Positions 38,926 through 50,515 are shown, counted from the first letter of the stretch. The stretch is DNA of 64,000 bases from Microplitis mediator (GCF_029852145.1 NC_079969.1:24110459-24174458), one strand, 5' to 3'. Translations and numbers: made by a program. The notes: generated from the letters alone by a model not told the origin.

Positions 38926-39075
38926 ATGATGACGACGTCGACGAGAAACGACGACAACGACAACGACACAGAGTGCCATCAACGATTATACAATTGGCAC
39001 TTTGGGACATTGTTCAATGCGAATGACATGCACTGGAGAACGTTCTTGTCAGCATATATGACTGAGCAACAATAA
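38926..39075 (+). CDS. Possible 49-codon small ORF (speculative)
   Basis: Begins ATGATG at 38926 and ends TAA at 39073-39075, with an in-frame TGA shortly upstream. The N-terminal part is encoded by a GAC/AAC-rich run (MMTTSTRNDDNDND), which could be simple-sequence expansion. The remainder (TECHQRLYNWHFGTLFNAND then MHWRTFLSAYMTEQQ) is non-repetitive and encoded with mixed third positions in an island of even base composition. No family is recognised and no promoter or poly(A) site is evident. Chance cannot be excluded. Confidence 0.18.
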   Translation: MMTTSTRNDDNDNDTECHQRLYNWHFGTLFNANDMHWRTFLSAYMTEQQ

Positions 39076-39140
39076 GCCTCTCGGTAATTATACCACACAC
39101 CATTTCCAGCGCATTATGCCAAGCATATAACATGTGACGA

Positions 39141-39213
39141 TACTGCTGCTACTAATACTATTACTACTAGTCCTACTACTACTACTACTACTACCATTAC
39201 TATTACTATTATA
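39141..39213. repeat. (ACT)n trinucleotide repeat
   Basis: Interrupted CTA/ACT triplets, the purest part being CCTACTACTACTACTACTAC at about 39172-39192. Confidence 0.85.
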
Positions 39214-39537
39214 CTTATGCCGTATGATGGGTACGATATAGCACAGACGTCATATATGTATCATCATCTGAATTGTTATTGAGAATTATGTATCGATTTA
39301 TATATGAATAATATACATATATATAAACGTGTATCGACGGCTATATACGGTCTAATAATCAACTCCGTTAGCTATTTCTTTATAAGCCACCTTATGAATT
39401 TATTCAGATTTACAATTACTAGATGATTGTACATTATCGTTTATAAAATGTTTAGTGAAAAACTTTATGAGGCCGACATTAGACATTGCATGGCGTTATA
39501 ATTTTGAGCATTTATTACATAAAATACCGTAGGCAAC

Positions 39538-39845
39538 TGCACAGTAAAAAATATTGTGTATTTGTGTCAAAAACGGTTTGTGTTAAAAATTGTAGTGTGT
39601 TAAACTAACACAAAGTTTGTGTAACTTTATTTTGTAACATGAAAAATGTGTTGTACACTCTTTATTAACACATTTTGTGTGTTACTGTGAAATTCTTCGC
39701 GCCCTCTTGTGGTGATATTTTAACATAATCTTTGTGTTAAAAAGGGGTTACACAAAGTTTGTGTCGAAATTTCAACACAAATTTCGTGTCAACCGTTTTA
39801 ACACACAAACTGTGTTGATTTTACACAATATTTTCTACTGTGTGA
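39538..39845. mobile_element. Palindromic MITE rich in GTGTTA / TAACAC
   Basis: Left end CACAGTAAAAAATATTGTGT; right end ACACAATATTTTCTACTGTG. Both arms carry TTTGTGTTA / TAACACAAA words repeated every 20-40 bp (for example 39586, 39604, 39744, 39798). The only non-repetitive part is around 39697-39717, CGCGCCCTCTTGTGGTGATA. About 308 bp, no ORF, strong hairpin potential. The class is not assigned. Confidence 0.82.
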
Positions 39846-41528
39846 TGACATCGAGAATACTCGATAATTATCTAAAATCCTAGGATCTAATTTATGAAAA
39901 AAATTAATAATAAATGATTGAAATGAAATATTTATTGTGAATGCAATGAGATAAGAGTAAAATTAAAAATTGTAATGGTTAGACTACATTAATGACGTTA
40001 GAGTATCTCTAATGAAGAGGAAAAACTGTACTTGGGTAAGCGCTGAGTGTGGAACTATAAATAGGGCTTACTGTATAGTAGATGAGATGGAAAGAATACG
40101 AGAAAAAAAAGAGATGGTAGTAATAGTAACAATAGTATTTAGTAGGAGAAGTAGCAGTAGTAATAGTAGTAGTAGTAGTAGTAGTAGTAGAAGTAGTAGT
40201 AGTAGTAGATGTGGTTGGTTGCCATTAGGCAACTACCAAGGGAAGTGTTCGCAAGAAAACCAAGGCTTTTTTCCTTAACGAGAAGTCTTTTATATAGAGC
40301 GCGAGAACGAGTTATTTTCTGATTATACTTCGGCCAAGTACAATGCAACCTTAATGATTGTTTATGAGCAATTTTTTCCAATTATTATTCTTTAGGATTA
40401 TGTGATTTTAGCATTTCATTGAAATGCATGGAGTCAGAGTTATCGAATCAACCCAATGTATGCATGCGGGTGTATAGAACATCATTAAATTTACAGACGA
40501 TAGATTTTCGATAATAAGTCAATGAGAATGGTAATGAATGAACAAATTTTATGAAACCGGCATTCCATTTCAACGATCAATCACCAAAAAGAGTGATAAT
40601 ATTGTTACACTTTGCCAGTTATTCAACCTAGTTTAATTAATTTTGTTAATGTATTTAACTTGTTTGAATTCGATAAAACCGGATTATGCATTGTGTGAAG
40701 GAGTTTTGTAGGGTGTAACTATTTATAGAAATCTAGATCGGAAATTCAATTATTACTTCATTTTTTTATGCATTGATTTTTTTTTGTTATATATAGTTTC
40801 TTTTTTTTTAGCTTTCTGATCCTGGTAATTCAATAAACGCCCATTCTGGTAAATCCAATTTTTCTTTTATTGCCACAATCACTATTTGGCTTCTCACCTC
40901 CCTCTTTAACGATGTAGATATTTATATCCTCTAATAATATCTAAAGTATTTGACGTAATCGTCTTATTGGTTTAGATTATAGCACGTACTTACAAAATAT
41001 TATTTCTAATAAAAAGTATGTATTGAAAGCTCATTTCAACAGGAAGCTTATTGGAAATAATTAAGAAATAAATTTATCGTTTTTGTGAAATTTAATTTTA
41101 AAAATTGTTGAGTTAAACATTGGAGCTACCATTAACGTGTCACTAATTGAGATATTTATCTGAAGATATTATTCAAGTAACTGTACAATTAGCCTGATCG
41201 ACAGGATTTAATAAATTTTGCATCTAATTACGGCCATCGTTATATAAGTAACCTAAAAATTTTATGTCGATTGCCTTTTTAGAACTAAAACTACACCTTA
41301 TTAATATTTGAAAAATTTAACATGAAGAGTAATGCAGAGCCATATATTTAACGTGTTGCAATCACATAAAATCATCTTATTTTGTTTTTTCTTTTGCAGG
41401 GGTTATCAGATATTTTCGGCTAATTTTTTCCGGAAACAAAATCTCTAAACACAGAATACAGACCCCACATTGATACACTACTGTCTAATCTAGCGAAGTC
41501 CGCTTTGATTGTTTGATACAATTCGTTT
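39846..41528. other. Gene-free AT-rich stretch
   Basis: Contains the (AGT)n tract listed separately. TTTTTTCTTTTGCAGGGG at about 41384-41402 resembles a splice acceptor, but no convincing exon follows. Nothing else recognised. Confidence 0.4.
40139..40209. repeat. (AGT)n trinucleotide repeat
   Basis: About 70 bp of AGT triplets with a few AGA interruptions. It produces poly-serine on one strand and poly-tyrosine on the other; neither is credible protein. Confidence 0.9.
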
Positions 41529-41637
41529 GTTTAAGAGAAAAACTCGGCTAAAGTTACCATTTACTGCGCAAGAGCAACAAAGATAGTACCGTTCGTGGAC
41601 TTGAGTGTAATGGAGAGAAAAATGTGAACCCCGTTTT
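41529..41637 (+). repeat. Fragment shared with the 19238-19903 element
   Basis: GTTTAAGAGAAAAACTCGGC and the following 85 bp, including GCAACAAAGATAGTAC, TTCGTGGACTTGAGTGTAA and GTGAACCCC, align with 19363-19468 at high identity by eye. The TIRs of the parent element are absent, so this is a truncated copy. It lies about 520 bp upstream of the ankyrin gene promoter. Confidence 0.75.
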
Positions 41638-42159
41638 AATTAACAGAATTTCAAGTAAGATCTCAGAAAATGAGCAAATTTATTTGAAGTATTAATAAAA
41701 AAAAAACGAAATTTCGAGCCGTTGTGTAGAAACTCAGAGGCTTCGGGTCTACAAGATGCCCACCAACAAAGGACAGCATCAAGTATAAAGTTGCTTACGG
41801 TATCTATATACTGCTGTGCGGCTACAAAACAGAACTTTTGTGTTATACATACTGTAGCACAACAACTACAGTTGTCTCATACGGAAAATTGCCTTTACTG
41901 CCTCTACTATAGCAACATAACAAATGATTTTCTTGCCATAATAGTCGTTTTGGATTAAAGGCAACTCTTCAGTTGCGAGAACAATACCTTAATCATTAAA
42001 GTATAGTATATTCTGTTCTCATGATCCTCATGACTAATCGATACTGGATTTTGTGTCGAACTCTCTAGAGTGCGCAACAGGTTGTAAGGAGTAGGGATAA
42101 TTGACCATCAAAGTGGGGATGAGAGCGGCCCCAGAACTTTCGAGCCTTATTGAATACCA
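41638..42159. other. 5' flank of the ankyrin gene
   Basis: Composition becomes less AT-rich toward the gene. A 78-codon frame at 41722-41958 has no recognised domain. A short hairpin, AAGGCAACTCTTCAGTTGC, lies near 41958-41976. No TATA box at the expected distance from the initiator. Confidence 0.4.
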
Positions 42160-42194
42160 TCAGTTCAAAAACTGTAGTGACTAGATCAAGTCAT
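42160..42194 (+). promoter_or_regulatory. Inr + DPE core promoter of the ankyrin gene
   Basis: TCAGTT at 42160-42165 matches the arthropod initiator TCAGTY exactly, placing +1 at the A at 42162. AGTCAT at 42189-42194 matches the downstream promoter element RGWYVT exactly and starts at +28, the position required for TFIID binding. No TATA box lies near -30, as is usual for DPE promoters. The DPE overlaps the first ATG of the gene (42193), so transcription would give a 31-nt leader for that start. Confidence 0.6.
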
Positions 42195-42804
42195 GTTGTT
42201 CACAAGAGAAATCAGTCAAAATAAAAAAACAGTTATTTATAAACAAAAAATGGAAATTGACCATTTATCACCAACATATATTGTCTACTGTGTTAGTCGC
42301 AAGTGCATAATAGAAGGAAATATGGACATCAACACACAAATAAAATTTCAAAATACTGATACACCGATACTACTTTGTGCTATTTTTATAAAAGATAAAA
42401 AATTCATTAACTATCTTTTGAAAAATGGAGTTGATGTTAACTACAACAGTGTATTTTGGGGAAGCGCTCTACATCAAGCTGTTAAGATGCAGATGCCTAA
42501 GACAGCAAAAAAATTAATCAAAGCTGGTGCTGAAGTGGATGTACGTGAAATAAAAAGGCCCAACCTCACGCCATTACATATAGCTGTTGAAAATAATTGT
42601 TACGAATTAGCCAAGCTTCTAGTCAAACATGGAGCTGACGTCGACATCTTATCTCCAAATAAACCTGTACTTGGAGTTTCACCATTGCAACTAGCTATCA
42701 ATAGTAAAAAAGACAAAAAAATTATTAACTTAATGCTGAAAAATATCAAAGGGTCACGAGGTAAACTGAACTATCGTACGTTAAAATTGTTACAATATAC
42801 TTGA
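42193..42804 (+). CDS. Short ankyrin-repeat protein (single exon)
   Basis: A 203-residue intronless frame, and the only long one in the window. Residues about 54-86 form ANK repeat 1 (TDTPILLCAIF...LLKNGVDVN), 89-119 repeat 2 (GSALHQAV...LIKAGAEVDV) and 123-155 repeat 3, the closest to consensus (TPLHIAVENNCYELAKLLV, HGADVD). Residues 161-186 form a shortened repeat 4 (GVSPLQLAI...INLMLKN). Residues 25-50 may be a degenerate capping repeat. ANK stacks bind other proteins; the partner is unknown. There is no signal peptide, transmembrane segment, F-box or Rel-type domain, so it is probably cytosolic or nuclear. Two starts are possible: the ATG at 42193 or Met20 at 42250, which has a better context (AAAAAATGG). 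Size and compactness resemble IkB-like ankyrin proteins carried by polydnaviruses, but an ordinary insect ankyrin gene or a decayed paralogue fits equally. Confidence 0.88.
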   Translation: MLFTREISQNKKTVIYKQKMEIDHLSPTYIVYCVSRKCIIEGNMDINTQIKFQNTDTPILLCAIFIKDKKFINYLLKNGVDVNYNSVFWGSALHQAVKMQMPKTAKKLIKAGAEVDVREIKRPNLTPLHIAVENNCYELAKLLVKHGADVDILSPNKPVLGVSPLQLAINSKKDKKIINLMLKNIKGSRGKLNYRTLKLLQYT

Positions 42805-42961
42805 ATTTTTTGTACCAAAATTTGTCATTTGTTCAAAACACTGTTACGCATATTGTTATTTAAGATATTTAAATTAATTATTGTACGTATACTAATCATA
42901 AAAATAATTGTTTAATTAGTATTAATGTAACAAATTTTATATTGAGAATATTATTGAATTT

Positions 42962-42967
42962 AATAAA
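42962..42967 (+). terminator. Poly(A) signal AATAAA for the ankyrin gene
   Basis: Canonical AATAAA about 158 nt after the TGA stop at 42802-42804. In DNA this AT-rich the motif is common, so support comes mainly from position. Confidence 0.5.
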
Positions 42968-43609
42968 TATTTTTATACTTAAATCAAAAATTTGGCTCTT
43001 TATTATTTATATAGTAGCAGTAATGAATCATTAATTTTAAGTATATTTAAAGTCTCATTACAGTTTACGACAAAATGTGTGTATTCGTAATCCCTTTGAA
43101 TTTCTTAAGCTTCTTAGATTATAGAAGTAATGTCCTATGCCATATATTAGTAATATGATGTCAGAGGTATTAGTCGCAACCGAACCGTCATTAAAATTGA
43201 ATACCAATATCTTAATCTCTTTTCACGAAACCAATATTTTAGGTAATTAACAGATTTGTAATTTAAATATCGTTCGTTTCTCACTTTTAGTAATCAGTTA
43301 ATCTTCATAATTTGTTTACTTTATCAATTTTTTATAAGAAACAAACATTTTTTTTTTTCAACGAAACTGACATTGATTTAAAAACTCTGAAATGTCATTT
43401 AAAATTTTCGTTATTGTTGAATATCAAAAATAATAATGATAATAGTATTAAGTAAAAATGTGAAAAGATATTGATTCAAGTTCAATTTTCAAAAAATATA
43501 ATATTTAGGTATAAAATTGATAATGATTTATTGTAGAGTCAAAATTATTTTTTTTTCAAATTTAAGTGGATGCTTCTAAACTCGGTCATCGGAGCATTGT
43601 TATTTTTCA
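42968..43609. other. 3' flank of the ankyrin gene, AT-rich
   Basis: No further gene, repeat or RNA recognised before the next dispersed repeat. Confidence 0.4.
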
Positions 43610-44020
43610 ATTTTACGCTATAAAAATTGAAAATTTTCAAATAGAGGAAGTTATAGGTGTCCGTCCGATTTTAGAAAATTGAGTTTTCATCAGATCTTGA
43701 CGTTTGGAGATCTAAGGAAGCTATTCAGACCATTTTCAGATGGACGCGTGTGAGTGTGTGTGTAAACTTTTTTGTCTAACGATATCTTTGGAACGAATCA
43801 ACCAATTTGGGCGGCAACCAAAAGAGATCACCAAGACAGAACTCATTAGATTTTGAAGTCGATCGGTCGAGTAGTTTACGAGTTATACAAATAATATATA
43901 AAAAAAATTTTTGGGATCGTAATCTACATGTTGTAGGTTGTAAAAACAAAAGGAACCCAAATGAAAAAAAAAGTAATAGCGCATTTTGTTATCTTAATTT
44001 TAGAAGGTCATAAGCTAAAA
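43610..44020 (+). repeat. Dispersed repeat family A, copy 4 (right end missing)
   Basis: TTTACGCTATAAAAATTGAA aligns with the left end of copy 2. GTCCGTCCGATTTTAGAAAA, TCAGATCTTGACGTTTGGAG and GATCTAAGGAAGCTATTCAG align with 3855-3915. CGATATCTTTGGAACGAATC at about 43778 matches 109-127 of copy 1. The GGGAAG...GTCAACC right end was not found. Confidence 0.72.
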
Positions 44021-44664
44021 ATTTTCAAATATTTTTGTAGCTCCATAGAATTTGAATCTTCATAGAAACAAAAAAATTTAACTCTTTGTGTTTCTTATTT
44101 TTATTACTTATTCAAGTTACTGAGGCCAATGAAATTTTTTTACGTCAATTTGGCTTTTATTTGACCTCCATCCATTATAATATAAATGAATTGCTTAACA
44201 ATGCATATAGATATTTATAAAATTTACTGCATAAATATGTGCTTTTATTGATTTACGTATAAATAAGAATAATAATAGGATCAATTTATTCCAATTTAAT
44301 TAACGTATTAAATGTCAAAAAAAAAATATAAATAATTCACATAGAGGTCAGTAGCTTTTAGTTCACCAACATCATAAAAATATATGTAAAATAAAATAAA
44401 ATATGATCGATAGAAATATGTCTTTAAGATATTTCCACAAGAAAAAAAGTACAAATAAATAAAAAAGAACAAAAACTAAGGAAAATGAAATAAAACGAAA
44501 AACTTTAAAACTTTGTTCTTTTGGTTGACGTCATATACTACTAAAAGTTGCCTCAAGAAGCATGCAGTACGGAAGACGTTCAATCTATTGCTTTTTTTTT
44601 GTTTTTAAACATTTTTATGTATTTTTTGAAAACTCGTTTACGTCTCTCACGCGGTGTACAGAGG

Positions 44665-44668
<4 letters not shown>

Positions 44669-44707
<39 letters not shown>
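44669..44707. repeat. (AT)n microsatellite
   Basis: Pure alternating AT for about 39 bases. Confidence 0.95.
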
Positions 44708-44710
<3 letters not shown>

Positions 44711-45140
44711 AAATGCAACGCGAGAAATTTCGAAACCGGAATATATACTAGTAACTTCAAGTTAATGTAGCAGTGCGGGTATATATTGTATCGGTGTTGG
44801 TGATGAATTCATATAAACTTATATGCATACATATATATATACCATATATGCATGTTGTATGTATGGATGGTGCATAAAGTATTCAAGAGAACTCAACGAG
44901 CAAGATGCCTACGGGTTTGAAGCCGCGGCAGCATTAGAAGCAGTAGAAGCAGAAGTACCAACCCAAATATCGACAGCAAGGCCAGTTGGTTTCAAATGCA
45001 CCACATACTACTCAGTATGAACGGTATGAACTACTTGTAGTACACTCTCTCCTTCCTCACTACTACCACCAATAGTTCCATCACAACCACCTATTTTCGT
45101 TCTACTTAGTACTTTCTCTTTCTACTTACACCCTCAGCCC

Positions 45141-45196
45141 ATTCATCCACCCAATCCAACCATCCAACGATCCATCCATCCATCCACTCACTCTTT
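45141..45196. repeat. (ATCC)n tetranucleotide repeat
   Basis: Degenerate then pure CATCCATCCATCCACTCACT around 45174-45194. Confidence 0.8.
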
Positions 45197-48100
45197 TCCT
45201 ATTTTTTTTTTTTTTGCTCTACAAAGCCTGCACTTTTGCCTGCCACAAAATCTCGTTGCTTGCAAGCTAACCAACTTCGATTAATAATAAAAGAAAAAAA
45301 AGAGACATTTTTGTGAAGGGTGTAATATTGGTTTCAGTAATAATCAGAATGTACAGAGTCCAATAGGAGTACCACATATGACCTATATGACCTTATTAGG
45401 AATATCGATTTCATAAGTTCAATTGGTAGATACTATTATTCTCCTCTCGTGTATAGTAGTAGTAATAGTGCAGTATTATTATGACTCGCCTCGAGGGCGC
45501 ATATTTCTATCCGCAATTAGTGCAATCCAATTTTCGATGCACGGAAACTATTTATGAATTGAGATACGAGGATTAGTTATAATATATATCATAAAGAAAT
45601 TAATTTTTATTTTTAGTTGAGTTTAGATCAATTTTTTTTTATGAAAACCGATTGGAAAATTGAATTTTTCAAGGGGATTACAATTATTTTTTTTTTATTA
45701 AATTTTATTTTAACTGGAAAGTTTTAGGTTTTCGGCCGCAAAATAAATTTGGATTACAAATTAACAGTCGAAAGAGAAAATTTCTAACTATTAAAAGAAA
45801 ATTTTCTTTTACTATCCGGTTCTACAAGTTCTCGAATTTCAAACTATTTTTTTAATATTTTATTCATAAAGTACCAAATATTATATAATTGTTTGATATT
45901 AAATTTATCATTTTTTATCAAATTTATTGTCATAACAATTGATTAAAAAAAAATTTTGATGATTATTTCAAGTTAATTCAAAATTGCTAGAGAAACTGAG
46001 TGGGAAATTTATTAACAAAATTTCTTAGACAAATTGGATAAGAAAGTTGACAGCATAGACACATGCGTACTTCTCAAGTCACCGTCACATCATTACGTTT
46101 CTACCTAAAGTCCGTGTTAATTGTTGGGATTAAAAAAAGGAAATTGAATAAAAAATCAAGAGAAATCAAATCACCTGTGGTCGAAGGGTCGGTCAGAAAT
46201 CTAATCTTTGGTAAATTCGTCAACTAAATAAAATTATTTTTACGTAGTCATCAAATTATAAATGCTGATAGAATAAAAAACTTCTAGAAGACTGAACGAA
46301 ATCTTATTAAATTTTTTTCATTTACTATTTTGTTTTTTTTTCTTTTTACATTTACGATCGAACCAATGTATAAGACTATCTTTGACCATAACCGTTCATT
46401 GTACAAGTTTACTCTCGGGAGTTAACCAAAGATTGCTAAACCCAGCAAGAGATGTGAAAGAGACTTTACTCTTCTCAATTTTCGTCCTTCGGACAGCTAT
46501 ATCAGAGTACAGGATATAGCTCGGTCATAGAGCTGCGTATAATACACGACCCAATAAAACCACGTCCTTGAAGAGATAGGTCGACCATACGCTAGGGACA
46601 GAGTGCTTCCAAGTACATATCTATCGATCCTAAAATATAGAAAATAGGCCCAATAACTCACGATATTCTACCGCATGATACTGAAGTTAGCCGACATCTA
46701 ATAATTTTTGGATTTTTTTAAAAACGACAAATTAAATAACTTACATCTATAGTTTTTTCAATGTCCTACATATGCATATTTTTAGTTTTTATTTTTTTTT
46801 TTTAATTAAATTGTAGAAAAAAAAGTTTAAAAATATTTAAGTCTGCTAACTTCGGAATCATGTTACTGCCGTATTTTCTCTTCCGCAATCCAATTAAGAC
46901 TCAATAATTATCTATATCTCTGGCTTTCTTTCAGCTTGATTTAAAAATTACACATAAATTGTAATTTTTTTAATTATTATAACAAATAAATTTACCAATT
47001 TAATTATTCAGTTTTAATTTTAAATTGATAACAATTTTCAAAAATAAAATATAATGAATTGTTAAGTTGATATTTAGAATTTATATGAAATTTAAATTAT
47101 GCCAAATCAATGGTTATTAGTTTAAATTTATTTTATAGCCTGGAAAAGTCTTGTACTTATCAGCACGTGGCTCGTTTGCGTTTTTTTTTTTTTTTTACTT
47201 CTTTATTCTTTTTATTTTCGATCCTACCCCACGGTACTTTTCAAGTAATTGGATAGCTACATAAAATAACGTGGGATTTTCTTTTTCTCTAGAGGGAAAT
47301 CCCACCTACACTTCTTTCTACGTAAATTACACACCACGGATAAGAAAAAAATTTTTTTTGTTAAATCGTAATATTTTTTTTTAAAGTAAAGATTTTTTAA
47401 AAAATTAAAATAAGTGAAAATTTTTATGATCCTGAAATTAGAGGACAATTAAAAATTTTCGGACTTTTTGTTTTAGCAATTTAATTAAAAAAAAAAAAAC
47501 TAAAAATATGCACATGTAGAAAATCAAAAAAACTACAGGTGCAATTTTTTTAAATATACATTTTTTGTAATTCATATCTAACTTCAGTATCATACAATTT
47601 TTTAATTAATAATTTTATTTTAGAATAATAAAAAATTCAGAAAAATATAAAGGAATAAAGCGTTAATTGAGGCCGGAAATTTTCGAGAAAGAAAATGAAA
47701 AAAGGTCGTAAGTCATGAGTCACATAACATGAAATAACATGAAGCAATGGGTTAATGTGACCCTCAAATGCATGTCGAGGGTTTGCTTTAGCTTTAGCTT
47801 TTACTTTACTTCACCGGTTGTGTAGTAGTTAAGTATAGAAGAATAATGTGTAGTATCAAAAGTAGAGAGAAAGTATTTTATAGGTGAAGCTGGATGTAGT
47901 TGTGTAGTCGAGAGATTCAGTGCGTATTATCGACATCCTTAAAAATCGAAGCTTTAGTTTTTTTTTGCCGCATAATACGCTTTTAAAACTTTGACAAACG
48001 AGTATAGCAAAGCATATAATAGTACAGAGCAGCAGAACACAACTTAACTCTGTGTAGCTTTTCAACTTTGTGTATGCTCTTGACATCACTTGTCTTTTTT

Positions 48101-48358
48101 CTTAACCTGCAATGCTTGCTCTCATATTAAAGAGTTTAAAAGAAAACAAAATGAAAATGAAATCGACGAAAAAGAATAAAAAAATAAAGTTTGATAAAAT
48201 AGAGCCAAGGAAAATTTGAGATAGATAAATAAAACGGGTTTAGTTTGAAAATAATGAGATTTTTATGCTAAATAAATAGCTTTGAAAGAAATAAATGTAT
48301 GGAGATGATCTCAATTAAATGTTAAACATTGGCCAATATTTATTTCCAGTTCTATGTT

Positions 48359-48387
48359 ATTATATATATATATATATATATATATTT
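48359..48387. repeat. (TA)n microsatellite
   Basis: About 27 bases of alternating TA. Confidence 0.95.
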
Positions 48388-48927
48388 TTACGAGAATACT
48401 TGTCCCAGAGTAGTAAGAAAGTTTAAACTTCATGGCCAGTTCGTACGTTTGCATTTTTTATAACACAATAACTTTCAGAGATCATTTAACAGATGTTTTA
48501 TGTGTGACTATAGATGCAACGATTATTTCGACTATTGTTGTGAAATCGATAATAAAAAGTACTGTGGAATTTATTTGTTTTCAAAATGTACATCTAGAGA
48601 AATAAAAAATCATGTTCTAGCAATAAAATTTGTCATAAAAATATTGTCGAATATTTTTTTTTAGAGGCAAAGAAATTTTTTTCAACTGGACAAATAAAAA
48701 ATATTTATCAACATGAGTAAATAAAAAAAAATATAAACTAAAATTACTCTGGTTTGGACTTTTAAATTTGTAATTTTATATTTTTTTAACAAACAATGAG
48801 TAATAAAAATATTGTATATAATATAGCGAGAAAATATAAATGCACTATGTATGATATGATATATATAAGTAATTAAATCTGCAATTAGTTTCATGGGTTG
48901 TTTCGATTGCTTTTATTTGTTGTTTAA

Positions 48928-49182
48928 ACTGGTAATCCAAGACTCGTCAATTGAACGTTGGCTGAATCTTGGCCCAAGACTGGCAAACCACGACTAGTCA
49001 CTTAAATATTGGCTGAATCTTGGCCCAAGATTGGCAAACCACGACTCGTCACTCGAGTTTTGTCTGAATCTTGGCCCAAGACTGGTAAACCAGGGTTCGT
49101 TACTTGAGTAATGGTTGAATCATGACCCAATACTGGCGAACCGGTTAGCCCAGTATTGTGCCAAGACCAACCTTGTTGTCAA
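48928..49182. repeat. 51-bp minisatellite, about 5 units
   Basis: Unit starts ACTGG at 48928, 48979, 49030, 49081 and 49132 (the third reads ATTGG), an exact 51-bp spacing. Each unit contains a TGGTTTGCC-type flank and the near-palindrome CTTGGCCCAAG, followed by ACTGGCAAACCACGACTCGT. Units 2 and 3 are most alike; units 4 and 5 are diverged, and the array fades out at AGCCCAGTATTGTGCCAAGA. Although 51 is a multiple of three, the frames I checked contain stops, so it is not a protein repeat. Confidence 0.92.
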
Positions 49183-50515
49183 TATTTTTGTCCTACAAGG
49201 GCAACAGATTTCGTTACTAAGCTACTAATTTACATTGGTAAATCTGTGAAAAAAAAACTGGTTAAAATTTTAATACACGCTCAGCAAATCCGCGAGGGCA
49301 ATGCTAGTAATTAATTATAAAATATAATAACAATAATCCAAATGATCGAAATTAAAATGTTGAATTAAAAACAAGTTTTTTAATTGTATCATTTTGTTGA
49401 GTTCAAAAAATAATAATTTTAATTAAAATAATATGATATTAAATAAGATTGAAAAAGAACAAAATAAATCCTAAGAATGTGGGAAAGTTTATGCTGAATT
49501 GTAACATTTACGTTATTTACATACATATTTTTATTATACTTTTCTTACAGAAAACATGTTTCGTGATGAGAGCTCGTGTTGCTTTACAGAAAATTTCTCA
49601 GTGCAACTCGAGCACACATCACTCATATATAAATATACATACGTACATATATAAACATATATATTTCTTCAGCACAGCCACATTTTGTGGTAGAAATAAA
49701 ATAAATACTGCTTACTTATTTTCAGAGTGAAGATGAAGGAAATGTCGTATATTTTCGGGTCATATATGTTGCAATAAAAATAATAAATATACCTTCAAGT
49801 ATAATAGAGTGAGAAATAAAAAAGTAAGAGTAAGTATGAGTGTAAAAATAAGACTTAAAAGAATAAGAAGAAGAAAGTTCATAGAAAAAGTTTATTCCCA
49901 TGAACGATCTTAAAATGATTTGAGTTATCCAACAAAATTGTTCAATAACTTTTAATAAGTTTTTCGCTTTTGCGCGTGATAAAGTTGCGGGTTAGGCGAT
50001 GGGCATAAAACTGATAAAACGAATCAAAGATTTTTATCCAACTTTTATTATCATGCACACACACATATATTCATATGTGCTGTATTAAAAATAAAAAAAG
50101 GCAAATGGCCAGAAAGAGAATAATACTTTTATTTACTTTTCATCTTTCATAGCTCTCCTTACTCTATACTGTCGTTATCTCGAAGTAGACAACAAAAAGA
50201 CTATCAATCACTATCAACAACTTAACTTAACTTTTTCCTCTATCTATTTGCCGTACTAAAAATTGAAAAATATATTATCCAATTACTTAGTCCGTATAAA
50301 TCATTCATAAAACTTTATTGAGATTAAAATAATAAATAGAAAAAAAAAACTACGCACTATCTATTAAAAAAAAATTTATATTTGAAGAATAATCAATCAA
50401 CTGTGAAATTAAAATATACTTTTCTTGGCATCATGTTTTATATCGATTTAAAATAGCTTTCATTTAATGAAATAAATATGGTTTATTTCAACTTGATACA
50501 TTGATATATTAACTG

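Larger units (their letters stand above)
37753..39537. other. Gene-free stretch
   Basis: AT-rich except around 38925-39130, where composition is more even (see the small ORF candidate). A (CTA/ACT)n tract lies at 39141-39213. Confidence 0.4.
44021..48927. other. Gene-free stretch, AT-rich with some even-composition patches
   Basis: No gene supported. Patches of more even composition lie at 44880-45080 and 46350-46640. A 65-codon frame at 44823-45020 contains an alanine/glutamate-rich EAAAALEAVEAEVP segment and ends in TGA, but its first third is encoded by TATA-type repeat and no family is recognised. Microsatellites are listed separately. Confidence 0.35.

Noticed and set aside
40012..40381. 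Serine-rich and tyrosine-rich frames on opposite strands
   Set aside because: Both come from the (AGT)n repeat.
41384..41402. Splice acceptor TTTTTTCTTTTGCAGGGG upstream of the ankyrin gene
   Set aside because: No exon continues in frame from it to the ankyrin ORF, and an Inr/DPE promoter lies between.
44823..45020. 65-codon frame with an Ala/Glu-rich segment
   Set aside because: The start lies in TATA-type repeat, no domain is recognised, and no splice acceptor is convincing; kept only as a note in the gap entry.
48928..49182. CRISPR-like array
   Set aside because: The whole 51-bp unit repeats with decay; there are no unique spacers, and the genome is eukaryotic.
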